NCBI RefSeq assembly: GCF_003722075.1
Contig: NZ_RDSK01000013.1
Location: 1 to 64,000 of the forward strand
DNA from: Methanohalophilus sp. RSK
GTDB taxonomy: Archaea > Halobacteriota > Methanosarcinia > Methanosarcinales > Methanosarcinaceae
DNA: 64,000 bases
Direction: 5' to 3'
Part shown: one piece after another, positions 7,778 to 16,491 of the stretch
Numbering within the stretch: position 1 is the first letter of the stretch
Layout of the letters: each line of letters opens with the position of its first letter
Notes under the pieces: generated by a model
What the model was told of the DNA's origin: nothing
Database searches by the model: none
The model's input: the letters and a program-made list of their open reading frames with translations, nothing else
Made by a program: the position numbers and the translations under genes

Positions 7778-8596
7778 TTATTTCCCCATTTCACGGGAGC
7801 GTTTTGCAGAAGCCATCACTGCATCTGTGAAAGCCGCCCTTACTCCGTTTTTCTCAAGTGCATGAACTCCGTGGATGGTTGTCCCTGCAGGAGAGGTCAC
7901 CATGTCCTTGAGCTCTGCTGGATGTTTTTTTGTTTCAAGGACCATCTTTGCTGCGCCTAGTACTGTCTGGGCTGCCAGTTTTTGTGCACTTTCCCTGTCA
8001 AGTCCTTCAAGCACACCACCGTCCGCCATGGCCTCGATTACGGGAAAAATATATGCGGGCCCGCTCCCGGAAACTCCTGTAACCGCATCCATGAGATGTT
8101 CAGTAACAAGAGCAGCAGAACCCATGCTTGAAAATATTTCCATTGCAACTTCTGCATCTTCTGCGGATGCATTTTTTCCTGCACTAACTGCAGAGGCTGC
8201 TTCACCGACGGTTGCGGCAATGTTTGGCATCACACGAATTACTCTTGTATCTTCATGTAATTCCTCTTCAATAGTGGATGCAGGAACTCCTGCTGCAATT
8301 GAAATTATGAGTTTATTTTCGTTGATATGGTCTGCAAAACCTCTCAGTACATTGCGCAGTATCTGGGGCTTGACTGCCAGGATGATGAGGTCTGAATTAT
8401 CCACTGTATCAAAGTTATCTGTTGAAACGTTAATTCCAAGTTCATCTTTAAGGGCCTGCAGTGCAGGTTCATAAACATCGCTGGCATAGATATTTGCAGG
8501 TTTAGCTTTTCCTGCACTTATTATGCCTCTTAGCAGGCTTTGCCCCATCTTGCCGGTCCCTATTATGCCGACTTTTTTGTTTTCAAGGTGCATCAT
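7778..8596 (-). CDS. proC: Pyrroline-5-carboxylate reductase
   Basis: It catalyses the last step of proline synthesis (P5C to proline with NAD(P)H). It is 272 aa. The N-terminal Rossmann motif is KVGIIGTGKMGQSLLRG. Conserved segments are AVKPQ, SIAAG, RVMPN and the C-terminal VTGVSGSGPAYIF and MVTSPAGTTIHGVHALE, which are the family signature. Two ATG codons are adjacent (8596 and 8593) and either is possible. It starts 6 bp behind the aMBF1 stop, so they form an operon. Confidence 0.95.
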   Translation of the reverse strand: MMHLENKKVGIIGTGKMGQSLLRGIISAGKAKPANIYASDVYEPALQALKDELGINVSTDNFDTVDNSDLIILAVKPQILRNVLRGFADHINENKLIISIAAGVPASTIEEELHEDTRVIRVMPNIAATVGEAASAVSAGKNASAEDAEVAMEIFSSMGSAALVTEHLMDAVTGVSGSGPAYIFPVIEAMADGGVLEGLDRESAQKLAAQTVLGAAKMVLETKKHPAELKDMVTSPAGTTIHGVHALEKNGVRAAFTDAVMASAKRSREMGK

Positions 8597-8602
8597 ATCA
8601 CT

Positions 8603-9085
8603 TCATTTTTTCTTGATAGTTACTATGTCGCCAAGAGTAGTACCCTGGTTCAGGGTATTTGTATCCCAGTCGTCTTCTCCCACTTTCTCGGTGAGTTCGA
8701 TATCAAGGGCATGTTCAAGCTTTGTACGTACCGAGTCTTCGGGTACGATGTCTCCCTTCTCGATCTTTTTGATCAGGGATGCTTTTTCTTTTATCTTGGA
8801 AGCAAGTTCTTCCTGAGTAAGGCCTTTTGCTTCCCTGGCCTCTCTTATGGTTTGTTCGTATTCGTCTATGAGTTCTTCTGTAGGAGCAGTTACCGGGTTC
8901 TTTTTGGGCTTTGAACTCTTTTTGATCCCCTGCCGCACAGGAGCATTCTTTCTGGATACCGGTTTCCGGGTGCTTACTGATGTTCCGTATTGTGAACATC
9001 GGTTGCAGGCGTTGAGTTCGCTTCCCTCGACATTTACCTTAAAAGGCTCCCCTTTTATTTCTGCACCACATATTTCACACTGCAT
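8603..9085 (-). CDS. mbf1: Archaeal multiprotein bridging factor 1 (aMBF1, TIGR00270)
   Basis: A 160-aa protein. The N-terminal zinc ribbon (CEIC at 3-6 and CNRC at 27-30) is followed by a lysine-rich linker and a Cro/XRE helix-turn-helix ([30 protein letters not shown]). It acts in transcription or translation as a TBP/ribosome-associated factor in archaea. It is divergent from pan, with only 85 bp shared, and proC follows. Confidence 0.9.
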   Translation of the reverse strand: MQCEICGAEIKGEPFKVNVEGSELNACNRCSQYGTSVSTRKPVSRKNAPVRQGIKKSSKPKKNPVTAPTEELIDEYEQTIREAREAKGLTQEELASKIKEKASLIKKIEKGDIVPEDSVRTKLEHALDIELTEKVGEDDWDTNTLNQGTTLGDIVTIKKK

Positions 9086-9170
9086 AAAAAATCATCTCTT
9101 ACATGGAAGCTGCCATGCCTCTTTTCGAAAGTGCTATATACCTATGGACTTAAATATTATTCGGAGCTAT

Positions 9171-10460
9171 ATGAACGAAACCAGTGATGATACGGTGAAT
9201 CAGGGGAATTACGGATTTAAAAATATGTCCGATGTAGAATATGATTATATGGGTTCTGAAGGAGACGAAGACTTTTCAAAGTACCTTCGGGACAGGATGA
9301 AACAACTTGAATCCCGCAACAGCAAACTTAAAGAGCAGTGTGACCAGATTGAATCTGAAAAAAAGAATGTTGAATCCCAGAAAGTGAAGTATGAGCGAGA
9401 AGTTCGCAAACTTCGCTCTGAGATCAACAAGCTTAAGACTGTTCCTTTGATCGTGGCAAATATCATTGATGTCATTGATTCCAATAAAGTATTGATACGC
9501 AGCAGTTCGGGCCCCCAGTTCATGGTGGGAGTTTCCCAGTACATAGATGAGTCCAAATTGATTGCCGGTGTCAGGGTTGCCCTGAACCAGCAGACCCTTT
9601 CTATAGTGGACGTTCTCCCTTCGACAGAAGAACCGGAAGTTTCAGCAATGGAAGTCCTGGAATCCCGGGATATAAACTATGAAGATATCGGTGGATTGGA
9701 TAATCAGATCCAGGATATTATCGAATGTGTCGAACTACCGCTCATTAAACCCGAATCTTTTGAACGTGTGGGTGTGGAACCTCCTAAAGGTGTGCTCCTG
9801 CACGGGCCGCCGGGTACCGGTAAAACAATGATGGCAAAAGCGGTAGCCCATCGTACTGACGCAACTTTTATCCGTGTTGTGGGCTCGGAACTTGTGCAAA
9901 AGTACATTGGTGAAGGTTCCCGGCTGGTCAGGGAAGTTTTCGATATGGCAAGAAAGAAAGCTCCCAGCATTATTTTCATAGATGAGCTCGATGCCATTGC
10001 AGCAACCCGACTGAGTGATACCAACGGTGCCGACAGGGAAGTACAGCGCACTCTAATGCAACTTCTTGCAGAGATGGATGGATTTGAGAACCGGGGCGAT
10101 ATCCGTATAATTGCAGCCACCAACCGGGTAGATATTCTGGATCCTGCCATTATCCGTCCGGGTCGTTTTGACAGGATGGTCGAGGTCCCGATGCCGGATA
10201 AAGAAGCCCGCAGTTTGATCCTCAGGATTCATTCCAGAGGCCTTTCCCTTGCCCGGGATGTGGACTTTGACAAACTTGCCACACTTACAGAAAACTCAAG
10301 TGGTGCAGATCTGCATGCACTGACTACCGAGGCCGGCATGTTTGCTGTGCGCAATGATCGTGATAGTGTGACAATGGCTGACTTTATGGATGCCATCGAT
10401 AAGGTCCTAAAGCCCCGACAACCTCAGGTTAATGAGCATCCGGGCGCAATGTTTGTTTAA
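9171..10460 (+). CDS. pan: Proteasome-activating nucleotidase (PAN)
   Basis: The ATPase that unfolds proteins for the archaeal 20S proteasome. From the ATG at 9171 (GGAG 5 nt upstream) it is 429 aa, the normal length. The ATG at 9144 would add nine residues. A coiled coil spans about 36-90, the OB domain about 91-150, Walker A is GPPGTGKT (212-219), the pore loop is KYIG, Walker B is [10 protein letters not shown] and a second region of homology ends RPGRFDR. The C terminus is AMFV, giving M-F-V in place of the usual hydrophobic-Tyr-X proteasome-docking tail. Divergent from the aMBF1 gene. Confidence 0.93.
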   Translation: MNETSDDTVNQGNYGFKNMSDVEYDYMGSEGDEDFSKYLRDRMKQLESRNSKLKEQCDQIESEKKNVESQKVKYEREVRKLRSEINKLKTVPLIVANIIDVIDSNKVLIRSSSGPQFMVGVSQYIDESKLIAGVRVALNQQTLSIVDVLPSTEEPEVSAMEVLESRDINYEDIGGLDNQIQDIIECVELPLIKPESFERVGVEPPKGVLLHGPPGTGKTMMAKAVAHRTDATFIRVVGSELVQKYIGEGSRLVREVFDMARKKAPSIIFIDELDAIAATRLSDTNGADREVQRTLMQLLAEMDGFENRGDIRIIAATNRVDILDPAIIRPGRFDRMVEVPMPDKEARSLILRIHSRGLSLARDVDFDKLATLTENSSGADLHALTTEAGMFAVRNDRDSVTMADFMDAIDKVLKPRQPQVNEHPGAMFV

Positions 10461-10478
10461 AAGGGGGTATACCCTTTT
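10459..10478 (+). terminator. Hairpin after pan
   Basis: AAAAGGG (10459-10465) pairs with CCCTTTT (10472-10478), followed by a pyrimidine-rich run. It starts in the pan stop codon and is probably a transcription terminator. Confidence 0.5.
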
Positions 10479-10489
10479 CTCCTTTTCAT

Positions 10490-11062
10490 ATAAAACCGGA
10501 AATAAGGATTCTGGGTATTGATGATTCAGCTCTTATAAGTGAACGTATACTTGTGGTAGGGACTTTTTTCAGAGGGGGAATGTGGCTTGACGGAGTGTTA
10601 TCCACCTATATTACCAGGGATGGTATGGATGCTACCGATTCGTTAATAAAGATGATATCAGCCAGCAAACACAGGGATCAGGCGCGTGTGATAATGCTGG
10701 ATGGAGTCACATACGGTGGTTTCAATCCGATTGACATCGTGCGCTTAAATGAATATACAGGAATGGGTGTGATTGTGCTGATGCGCTCGCTGCCTGATTT
10801 TGAGAACATAAGAAAAGCTCTATCTCATCTGGAATACCCGGATGAAAGGTTTGCGATAATAAAAAAAGCAGGCAGGATATCCCGGGTGGTAACTTCACAT
10901 TCCCGGACACCGGTTTACATCCAGTGTGCAGGCATCGATGAAATTTCCGCCATCAGGATAGTCCAGTTAAGTGCCACCCATAGCAATATCCCTGAACCTT
11001 TGAGGGTTGCACATCTCATTGCCACCGGTATTATTTGCGGTGAATCCTGTGGCAAACCCTGA
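10490..11062 (+). CDS. DUF99-family protein, start unclear
   Basis: A DUF99 (endonuclease V/dU-like fold) protein. The conserved N terminus IKPEIRILGIDDSALISERILVVGTFFRGG is encoded in one open frame from 10490. That stretch has no ATG, GTG, TTG or CTG before the motif; the first codon giving full homology is ATA 10490, and CTG 10511 or GTG 10553 would cut into the motif. The C-terminal half (HSRTPVYIQCAGI and RVAHLIATGI) is intact, giving about 190 aa. Either initiation is at ATA or the start has been lost. It lies 30 bp after pan. Confidence 0.65.
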   Translation: MKPEIRILGIDDSALISERILVVGTFFRGGMWLDGVLSTYITRDGMDATDSLIKMISASKHRDQARVIMLDGVTYGGFNPIDIVRLNEYTGMGVIVLMRSLPDFENIRKALSHLEYPDERFAIIKKAGRISRVVTSHSRTPVYIQCAGIDEISAIRIVQLSATHSNIPEPLRVAHLIATGIICGESCGKP

Positions 11063-11067
11063 TGTGT

Positions 11068-12414
11068 TTAGTCCTGAATTGAAGCCAGTACTATTGTCTC
11101 CCCTCTTTCCAGCAGTTCTTTTGCCTTTTGCTCCGTTTTAGCTTCGGCAAACACCCTGACAATTGGTTCGGTACCTGAAGGGCGTATCAGTAACCACCCG
11201 TCTTCATACCATATCTTGAAACCATCAGTGGTATCAATCTCAATTCCCTCTTCCTGTACATCGATGGCTACGTTTTCAAGGGTCTTTTTCAGATCACCAC
11301 ATTTCACTTTTGTTTTGGCATTGTGGTACTCTGGAACATTTGCAGCCATATCTGAAGGTTTCACTCCCGCTGCCATTATGTCGAGCAATTTAGCGCAGGC
11401 CATTGCACCATCCCTGCAATACTGGTGTTCGGGGAAAATAAGCCCCCCATTCCCCTCTCCGCCAAACACGGCATCTACTTCCATCATCCTGCGTGCTACA
11501 TTAATGGATCCGACAGCTGTCCAGTGGAGTTCCACCCCCGCATTTTCTGCAATGTCCAGCATGCGCCGGGATGAACTGACCGGTGTCACGATTGGGCCCT
11601 TTTTACCGGAGATCACATATTTTGCCATCATGGAAAGTAGTATTTCTTCATCAATGAAAGTTCCATTTTCATCAAAGAAGACTGCCCTGTCTGCATCCCC
11701 GTCCTGGGCAACTCCCAGGTCAGCATCATAGTTTTTGACAATATCCCTGAGCTCTCCCAGTACATCGGGTGTCGGCTCGGGATTTCTCCAGGGGAATGTA
11801 CCATCCGGCTGGGCGTTGATAGTAATGACCTCGCATCCCAGTTTACGCAATAAGAGGGGGAGTGTAAGAGAACCTGCACCACATCCTGTATCTATGGCCA
11901 CCCGGAATCGCTTTGCTCTGATCTCTGTGGAATTGACCGATGAAATTATTCCATTGATGTAGTAATCATTGGCATTATAATCCAGGTTCAGTTCACCTGT
12001 CAGGTTCCAGTTAGCAGTGTGGAATTCGCCGGTATTGTAGATATTTTCGACCTTTTTCTCCCCTTCCCTGGAAAACTCGGTACCATCTGCGTCTATAAGT
12101 TTTATGCCGTTGTATTCCCGGGGATTGTGGGATGCAGTAATAACAATCCCTGCATCTGCATGGTCGCGCACATAATACTGGACAGACGGGGTGGGGCAGG
12201 TTCCAATGTCGATAATTTTTATGCCTGCTGAAAGTAAACCGGATATTGCAGCTGCTTTTAGCATCTCTCCTGATATGCGTGTATCTCTTCCGATTGCTAC
12301 GGTCTTGCCTTCTCCCAGATAGGTTCCCAGACTTCTGGCAAGGTCTATTGCAAATTTAGGTGTGATGAATTCGTTAGCTATACCACGTACTCCGTTGGTT
12401 CCGAACAGACCCAT
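11068..12414 (-). CDS. glmM: Phosphoglucosamine mutase / phosphohexomutase
   Basis: A 448-aa alpha-D-phosphohexomutase that interconverts glucosamine-6-P and glucosamine-1-P (or mannose/glucose phosphates) for UDP-sugar synthesis. Motifs in order: MGLFGTNGVRG at the N terminus, the phosphoserine loop TASHNPREYNG, the Mg loop DGDADR, the sugar loop GGEGNGG and the phosphate-binding RPSGTEPIVRV. The ATG is at the family start. GlmM is favoured over ManB by sequence but not proven. It feeds S-layer glycosylation and lipid sugars. Confidence 0.88.
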   Translation of the reverse strand: MGLFGTNGVRGIANEFITPKFAIDLARSLGTYLGEGKTVAIGRDTRISGEMLKAAAISGLLSAGIKIIDIGTCPTPSVQYYVRDHADAGIVITASHNPREYNGIKLIDADGTEFSREGEKKVENIYNTGEFHTANWNLTGELNLDYNANDYYINGIISSVNSTEIRAKRFRVAIDTGCGAGSLTLPLLLRKLGCEVITINAQPDGTFPWRNPEPTPDVLGELRDIVKNYDADLGVAQDGDADRAVFFDENGTFIDEEILLSMMAKYVISGKKGPIVTPVSSSRRMLDIAENAGVELHWTAVGSINVARRMMEVDAVFGGEGNGGLIFPEHQYCRDGAMACAKLLDIMAAGVKPSDMAANVPEYHNAKTKVKCGDLKKTLENVAIDVQEEGIEIDTTDGFKIWYEDGWLLIRPSGTEPIVRVFAEAKTEQKAKELLERGETIVLASIQD

Positions 12415-12529
12415 TTGTAAACTCTCCTACTTGCTATACTAGATGCCACTTTACTATTTTAGGTTTATCAGGAGGTTGGTCTATCACCAAGAATTATATT
12501 TAATGAATTCCAATCTATGGACCATGCTA

Positions 12530-12817
12530 ATGAAAGATGAAGGCAGGCTTGTAATCTGGCTGGCTTCCATAGATCGTTCCAAAAGCAGGAATGAAGGAAG
12601 GATTATATCTCGCAAAAGTTCAGTAAAGGAGCCGAGTCTGGAAGAGATGGAAAAGGCAGCTGCGTCCCTGGATCTTAATCCCGAGGTTCAAAAAGACAAA
12701 GCTTATCCACGTTCCTGGTGGGAGAAAAGCGGACGTATCATGGTGGATAAGAACGAATCCAGATCTACCACAGCAAGACAGATATCTAAAACAATAAAAA
12801 AAGATAGACAGGGCTGA
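12530..12817 (+). CDS. srp19: Signal recognition particle 19 kDa protein
   Basis: A 95-aa RNA-binding protein of the archaeal SRP that assembles 7S RNA with SRP54. The start at 12530 (MKDEGRLVIWLASIDRSKSR) matches the family; the upstream in-frame ATGs only add non-conserved residues. Conserved features are NEGRII, the LNPEVQKDKAYPRSWW core and a basic C terminus. It converges with the sec61-beta gene, which is a fitting neighbour (targeting and translocon). Confidence 0.9.
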   Translation: MKDEGRLVIWLASIDRSKSRNEGRIISRKSSVKEPSLEEMEKAAASLDLNPEVQKDKAYPRSWWEKSGRIMVDKNESRSTTARQISKTIKKDRQG

Positions 12818-12847
12818 ATGCCCCTTTTCTTTATAATGGATTACATT

Positions 12848-13021
12848 TTATGGCCAGGTACCATAACTGGCACTTAATAGAATAACAGCAGCTCCACAAA
12901 GCAATCCAAAGACTATAACTGCTTTTGGGTCCAGGTGGATTGCCCTTTTGTCCTCTTCATAATATCTCATAAGACCGGCAGAAGACATCAATCCGTTGTC
13001 ACTCTGTTTCTTTTTTCCCAT
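12848..13021 (-). CDS. secG: Preprotein translocase Sec61-beta (SecG) subunit
   Basis: A 57-aa single-span membrane protein. Its cytoplasmic N terminus is MGKKKQSDNGLMSSAGLMRYYEED, followed by KRAIHLDPKAVIVFGLLCGA and one transmembrane helix (about 35-53). The AGLMRYYEEDKRAIHLDPK pattern is the archaeal Sec61-beta signature. It is part of the SecYE-beta channel. A TATA-like box (about 13062-13071) lies directly beside the right end of the decayed IS605 element upstream. Confidence 0.9.
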   Translation of the reverse strand: MGKKKQSDNGLMSSAGLMRYYEEDKRAIHLDPKAVIVFGLLCGAAVILLSASYGTWP

Positions 13022-13059
13022 ATTCTTCCAGCTCTTTCCTTTTGTTTACTTGTATCCTG

Positions 13060-13074
13060 ATTGTATTTTATACT
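13060..13074 (-). promoter_or_regulatory. Probable sec61-beta promoter beside a transposon end
   Basis: On the minus strand AAAGTATAAAATACAATC carries a good TATA box about 40-50 bp before the sec61-beta ATG. Its first bases touch the transposon's terminal GTTCAA (13075-13080). Confidence 0.5.
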
Positions 13075-13530
13075 TTGAACTACTCCACGCTTACGCATGG
13101 AGATTCCTACGATTTGTCATATCATTCATAGGATGTATTTGGGATACATCAAATGTCAATAATCCTGTTTGTCGTAGATTATGAGCAAAATGTTCATAGC
13201 CTGTCCAGATGGCATAATTGGATAGGTAACGTATCATGATATTGATAGCACTGTTTCTATCTCTATCAATAACGTTACCACAATCACATGTCATATCACG
13301 TCTATATAATGGCATATCATGTTATTTTCCACAAACATAACCTGTTTTTAACGTATATCTCTCATCAATTTTAACTACTTGTTTACCTATAAGTTCTGCT
13401 TTATAGGTGAGAAATTCGATGAAACGTGATAGATAACCATTGCTTTGTGTAGAACGATATAAATAACTTATGCAATTGTGTTATTATACCACGGCTTTCA
13501 TCCCCTCCCTTACGGAAAGGGGCTTCTCGC
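13075..13530 (-). mobile_element. Decayed, internally deleted IS605/TnpB element
   Basis: The left-end hairpin CCCCTTTCC-GTAA-GGGAGGGG (complement of 13502-13522) is followed by GATGAAAGCCGTGG. The right end (CTCCATGC-GTAA-GCGTGGAG, then TAGTTCAA) is at 13075-13099. About 460 bp remain of an expected 1.3-1.6 kb. It contains only the last third of tnpB. It lies between mtnA and sec61-beta, reading towards sec61-beta. Confidence 0.65.
13091..13416 (-). pseudogene. TnpB C-terminal remnant
   Basis: On the minus strand the frame reads about ...EFLTYKAELIGKQVVKIDERYT, then TGYVCGK, a stop and HDMPLYRRDMTCDCGNVIDRDRNSAINIM. The TnpB zinc finger and RuvC-III motif (DRDRNSAINI) are clear. The first finger cysteine pair is damaged (TGYVCG for TCYVCG) and TAA interrupts it. 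The 5' two thirds are missing, so the protein is not functional. Confidence 0.7.
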
Positions 13531-13554
13531 CTATTGAGTTAAAAGCTTGCGCTC

Positions 13555-14574
13555 TCAGGTTCTTACTTCATCTAGCAGGAACGGGGGCCTGAAGATTCCT
13601 TTTTCTGTAATTATCGCCTCAATATATTCCATCGGCGTGCTGTCAAAAGCAGGATTGATCACCGGTACATCTTCGGGTGCTATCTGTACTCCCTGCATGT
13701 AGCGCAATTCATCAGGATCCCGCTCTTCTATCTTCACGCTACCTTCCCAGCCCTTGAAATCAAATGTCGAGGCAGGAGCTGCCACATAGAAAGGAATTTC
13801 GTGTTCCATGGCCACGATCGCATGGTTGTAGGTTCCGATCTTGTTGAATACAGCATCTTCTGTAATGCGGTCTGCCCCGACTATCACCTTGTCCACAAGC
13901 TCGTGGCGCATTACATAACCACTCATGGAGTCCGAGATAAGTTTGACCGGGATATTGTCCTGCATCAGTTCCCAGGTCGTAAGCCGGCCTCCCTGGTTCA
14001 AAGGCCGGGTCTCACATGCGATCACATTGATATCTTTTCCCTGTTCCACAGCGGAGCGTACCACTCCCAGGGCCGTGCCCCAGTCCACACAGGCCAACCT
14101 GCCGGCGTTACAGTGAGTCATAACGGTATCCCCGTCTTCCAGCAGGGAAGCACCATGTTTGCCGAGAGTTTTGTTGATCTGTACATCTTCATCTGCAATG
14201 GCCTGTGCTTCGTTGAGAGCTATATCCCGTATGCCTGCGGTGTCGTAGGCCTCTGAGACCGCTTTTATCACCCGGTTTACTCCCCATCCCAGGTTTATAG
14301 CTGTGGGTCGGGTGGCCAAGATGATCCGTGCGGCATTTTTGAGATCTTCCAGGAGGCTTTCCATGTCATTTGCACTGCTGAGTTTGCTGGCAAGGGCAAT
14401 ACCATAGGCACCTGCTGCTGCCAAGGCGGGTGCTCCCCTGACACGCAATGATTTGATTGCTTCACACAGCTGGGCCAGATTTTCACATTCGATTTCCCTG
14501 TATTCGACAGGCAACAGGGTCTGATCGATCATTCTCACGGTAGAATTCTCAGCATTCCATTGAATTGTTCTCAT
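13555..14574 (-). CDS. mtnA: S-methyl-5-thioribose-1-phosphate isomerase
   Basis: A 339-aa sugar isomerase of the eIF2B/MtnA fold from methionine salvage (5-methylthioribose-1-P to 5-methylthioribulose-1-P). Motifs are SLRVRGAPA, HCNAGRLAC with the catalytic cysteine, ACETRPLNQGGRLT, and VIVGADRIT with the catalytic aspartate, followed by NKIGTYNHA. Length and motifs favour MtnA over the related ribose-1,5-bisphosphate isomerase. Divergent from the HD-hydrolase gene. Confidence 0.9.
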   Translation of the reverse strand: MRTIQWNAENSTVRMIDQTLLPVEYREIECENLAQLCEAIKSLRVRGAPALAAAGAYGIALASKLSSANDMESLLEDLKNAARIILATRPTAINLGWGVNRVIKAVSEAYDTAGIRDIALNEAQAIADEDVQINKTLGKHGASLLEDGDTVMTHCNAGRLACVDWGTALGVVRSAVEQGKDINVIACETRPLNQGGRLTTWELMQDNIPVKLISDSMSGYVMRHELVDKVIVGADRITEDAVFNKIGTYNHAIVAMEHEIPFYVAAPASTFDFKGWEGSVKIEERDPDELRYMQGVQIAPEDVPVINPAFDSTPMEYIEAIITEKGIFRPPFLLDEVRT

Positions 14575-14658
14575 TATGTTTCACTCTGGTGATAATTAAT
14601 TAAGGCTGGTTGAGATATTTTACACCTTTATATATATCTTCCACCTAAATACACATCC

Positions 14659-16482
14659 ATGGTCAGTTCAAGGGCTATTCATGATCCTGTGCATAAAACT
14701 ATCCTGTTAACTCCTCTCCAAAAGGAACTGGTGGAAACTCCTCAGGTGCAGAGGTTACGTTCCATCCAGCAGCTCGGTCTTGTTGATATCGTTTATCCGG
14801 GTGCAAAGCACAGCCGTTTTGAGCATAGCCTGGGTACCATGCATATGGCATCCCTGATGGCCGATGCCCTGTCTCTGCCACAAGAGGATAAAGTGAAAGT
14901 AGAAGTTGCAGGTCTTTTGCATGATGTGGGTCATTCTGCATATTCTCATGCCGTGGAAGATGTCCTGAAGCGCAATCCCGATATTAAGCCACAATACGGT
15001 GGTATAATTAGGGAAAACCACGAAGCTTTCAGTGAATATGTCATAAGGAATTGTTTTGCAAACAACGGTAATATTGCAAGAATAGTTGAGACAGAGCTGG
15101 GCCAGGATCCTGTTGATTTTTTCGATCAAATCGCCCTCATGGCAACAGGTAAGTCCTCTCTTCTGGATAAGCCCTATCTGGGACAGTTAATATCCGGTGA
15201 CATAGATGCGGATCGGATTGATTTTTTGCTTCGTGATTCGTATCACACCGGCATATCCCTGGGATTAATAGATGTGGATCAGATAATACAGAACCTGAGC
15301 ATCCGCAATGGCAATATCGTACTGGGTAAAAGGGATGGCTGCAGTTATGATGAAGATATGACATTGACGGTTGCTGAATCAATGCTCATAGCACGTGCAC
15401 ATCACTATAATGCTATAGTTCATCATCCTCATACCCAGTCTGCCAGGATTATGTTATTGAGGGCTCTTGAAAATGCTCTGGCTGTGTTTGGGGAAAAGAA
15501 GGATGCAGAATCTGTGAATAACGAGGTGGGTTTGTTTTTCACAGAATATAATGATGCTGACTTGCTCTATTTCATAAAAACATATGGCAACGATCAGGCA
15601 CAACAGCTGATCAGTGCAGTCCTGGCAGGAAATATCTGTGACCCAATTGTACGATTTAACCAGAAAACCCTCAACCCGGCAACCCGGATGGCCCTGTCTA
15701 CAATCGCCCGGCATGGTGTGGCCAAGAGGATGTTCGAGGAACAGCTTGAAAAGAGAATAGGGGACGTTTTTGTAGATTTGAGTGTTGCCAGTGGAGTGCC
15801 TCGCAGTACAAGGGTTGTTGTGAACGGTGAGGATAGTTTCTTTTACGATGAATCCGCCCTTGCAAATGGTCTGGTCAGGGCAATTTCCAGGCAACTGTCA
15901 CTGGTTGTTTTTTCTCCGGTTGATGGTGTCGGATGCCCCGAAGCTGCACAGCTTAAGGATGTTGTAGGTGACACTGTTGATACCCTTTCTCCCCAGTTGC
16001 TGAGATTTATACGCCAGGAAAATTACCTGCCCATAGAGGGGCTGGTATTGTTGTTCTATACTGTAAATTCAATCTTCTGGAAAGAGGAAGATGGCTTTGT
16101 CTCGATTCCCCGCTTACGCAATATAACCTGGATATATCGCATGGTCCAGCGGTTCAGTGAAGACGTAAGACTTCGTAACCTCTTTGACTATAATTTCCAC
16201 CGGGATTATGGTTTTCCTTACAGCAACAGGGTTTTTGAGGACATCCAGCTGCTCGTGGCAATGGGCATTGTGGATGAAGACCTGCGTTATTATGAAAAGG
16301 ATAACAGGTTCCACCAGCGCTATGAGTATGTCCTGACGATGCACGGAGTTAAATATGGAAAACAACTTTCAGAAGCCTACAGCCGTGAATTCAGGGAACT
16401 TTCAAAGGTACTCAGGCAGGATAAACACTCTATCCCCCGGGATATCGTAACAATTCCTGCCCGCCGTTATCAACAACCCTGA
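14659..16482 (+). CDS. HD-superfamily phosphohydrolase (SAMHD1/dGTPase-like)
   Basis: A 607-aa protein. The N-terminal half (about 1-330) is an HD domain: RLRSIQQLGLVDIVYPGAKHSRFEHSLGTMH, the metal pair LLHDVGHSAYSH, DIDADRIDFLLRDS and ARAHHYNAIVHHPHT. It resembles archaeal COG1078 proteins, which hydrolyse dNTPs or related phosphates; the substrate is unknown. The C-terminal 270 residues are a helical extension without a known motif. A TATA-like TTATATATATC lies at about 14628-14638. The trmI gene follows 9 bp on. Confidence 0.85.
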   Translation: MVSSRAIHDPVHKTILLTPLQKELVETPQVQRLRSIQQLGLVDIVYPGAKHSRFEHSLGTMHMASLMADALSLPQEDKVKVEVAGLLHDVGHSAYSHAVEDVLKRNPDIKPQYGGIIRENHEAFSEYVIRNCFANNGNIARIVETELGQDPVDFFDQIALMATGKSSLLDKPYLGQLISGDIDADRIDFLLRDSYHTGISLGLIDVDQIIQNLSIRNGNIVLGKRDGCSYDEDMTLTVAESMLIARAHHYNAIVHHPHTQSARIMLLRALENALAVFGEKKDAESVNNEVGLFFTEYNDADLLYFIKTYGNDQAQQLISAVLAGNICDPIVRFNQKTLNPATRMALSTIARHGVAKRMFEEQLEKRIGDVFVDLSVASGVPRSTRVVVNGEDSFFYDESALANGLVRAISRQLSLVVFSPVDGVGCPEAAQLKDVVGDTVDTLSPQLLRFIRQENYLPIEGLVLLFYTVNSIFWKEEDGFVSIPRLRNITWIYRMVQRFSEDVRLRNLFDYNFHRDYGFPYSNRVFEDIQLLVAMGIVDEDLRYYEKDNRFHQRYEYVLTMHGVKYGKQLSEAYSREFRELSKVLRQDKHSIPRDIVTIPARRYQQP

Positions 16483-16491
16483 GGTGTATGT

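Noticed and set aside
7875-8474. A 199-codon plus-strand ORF over proC
   Set aside because: Antisense shadow of proC with no start signal and no family resemblance.
13091-13416. In-frame stop in tnpB read as possible pyrrolysine
   Set aside because: The stop is TAA, not TAG, and the gene is truncated and damaged elsewhere, so it is simple decay.
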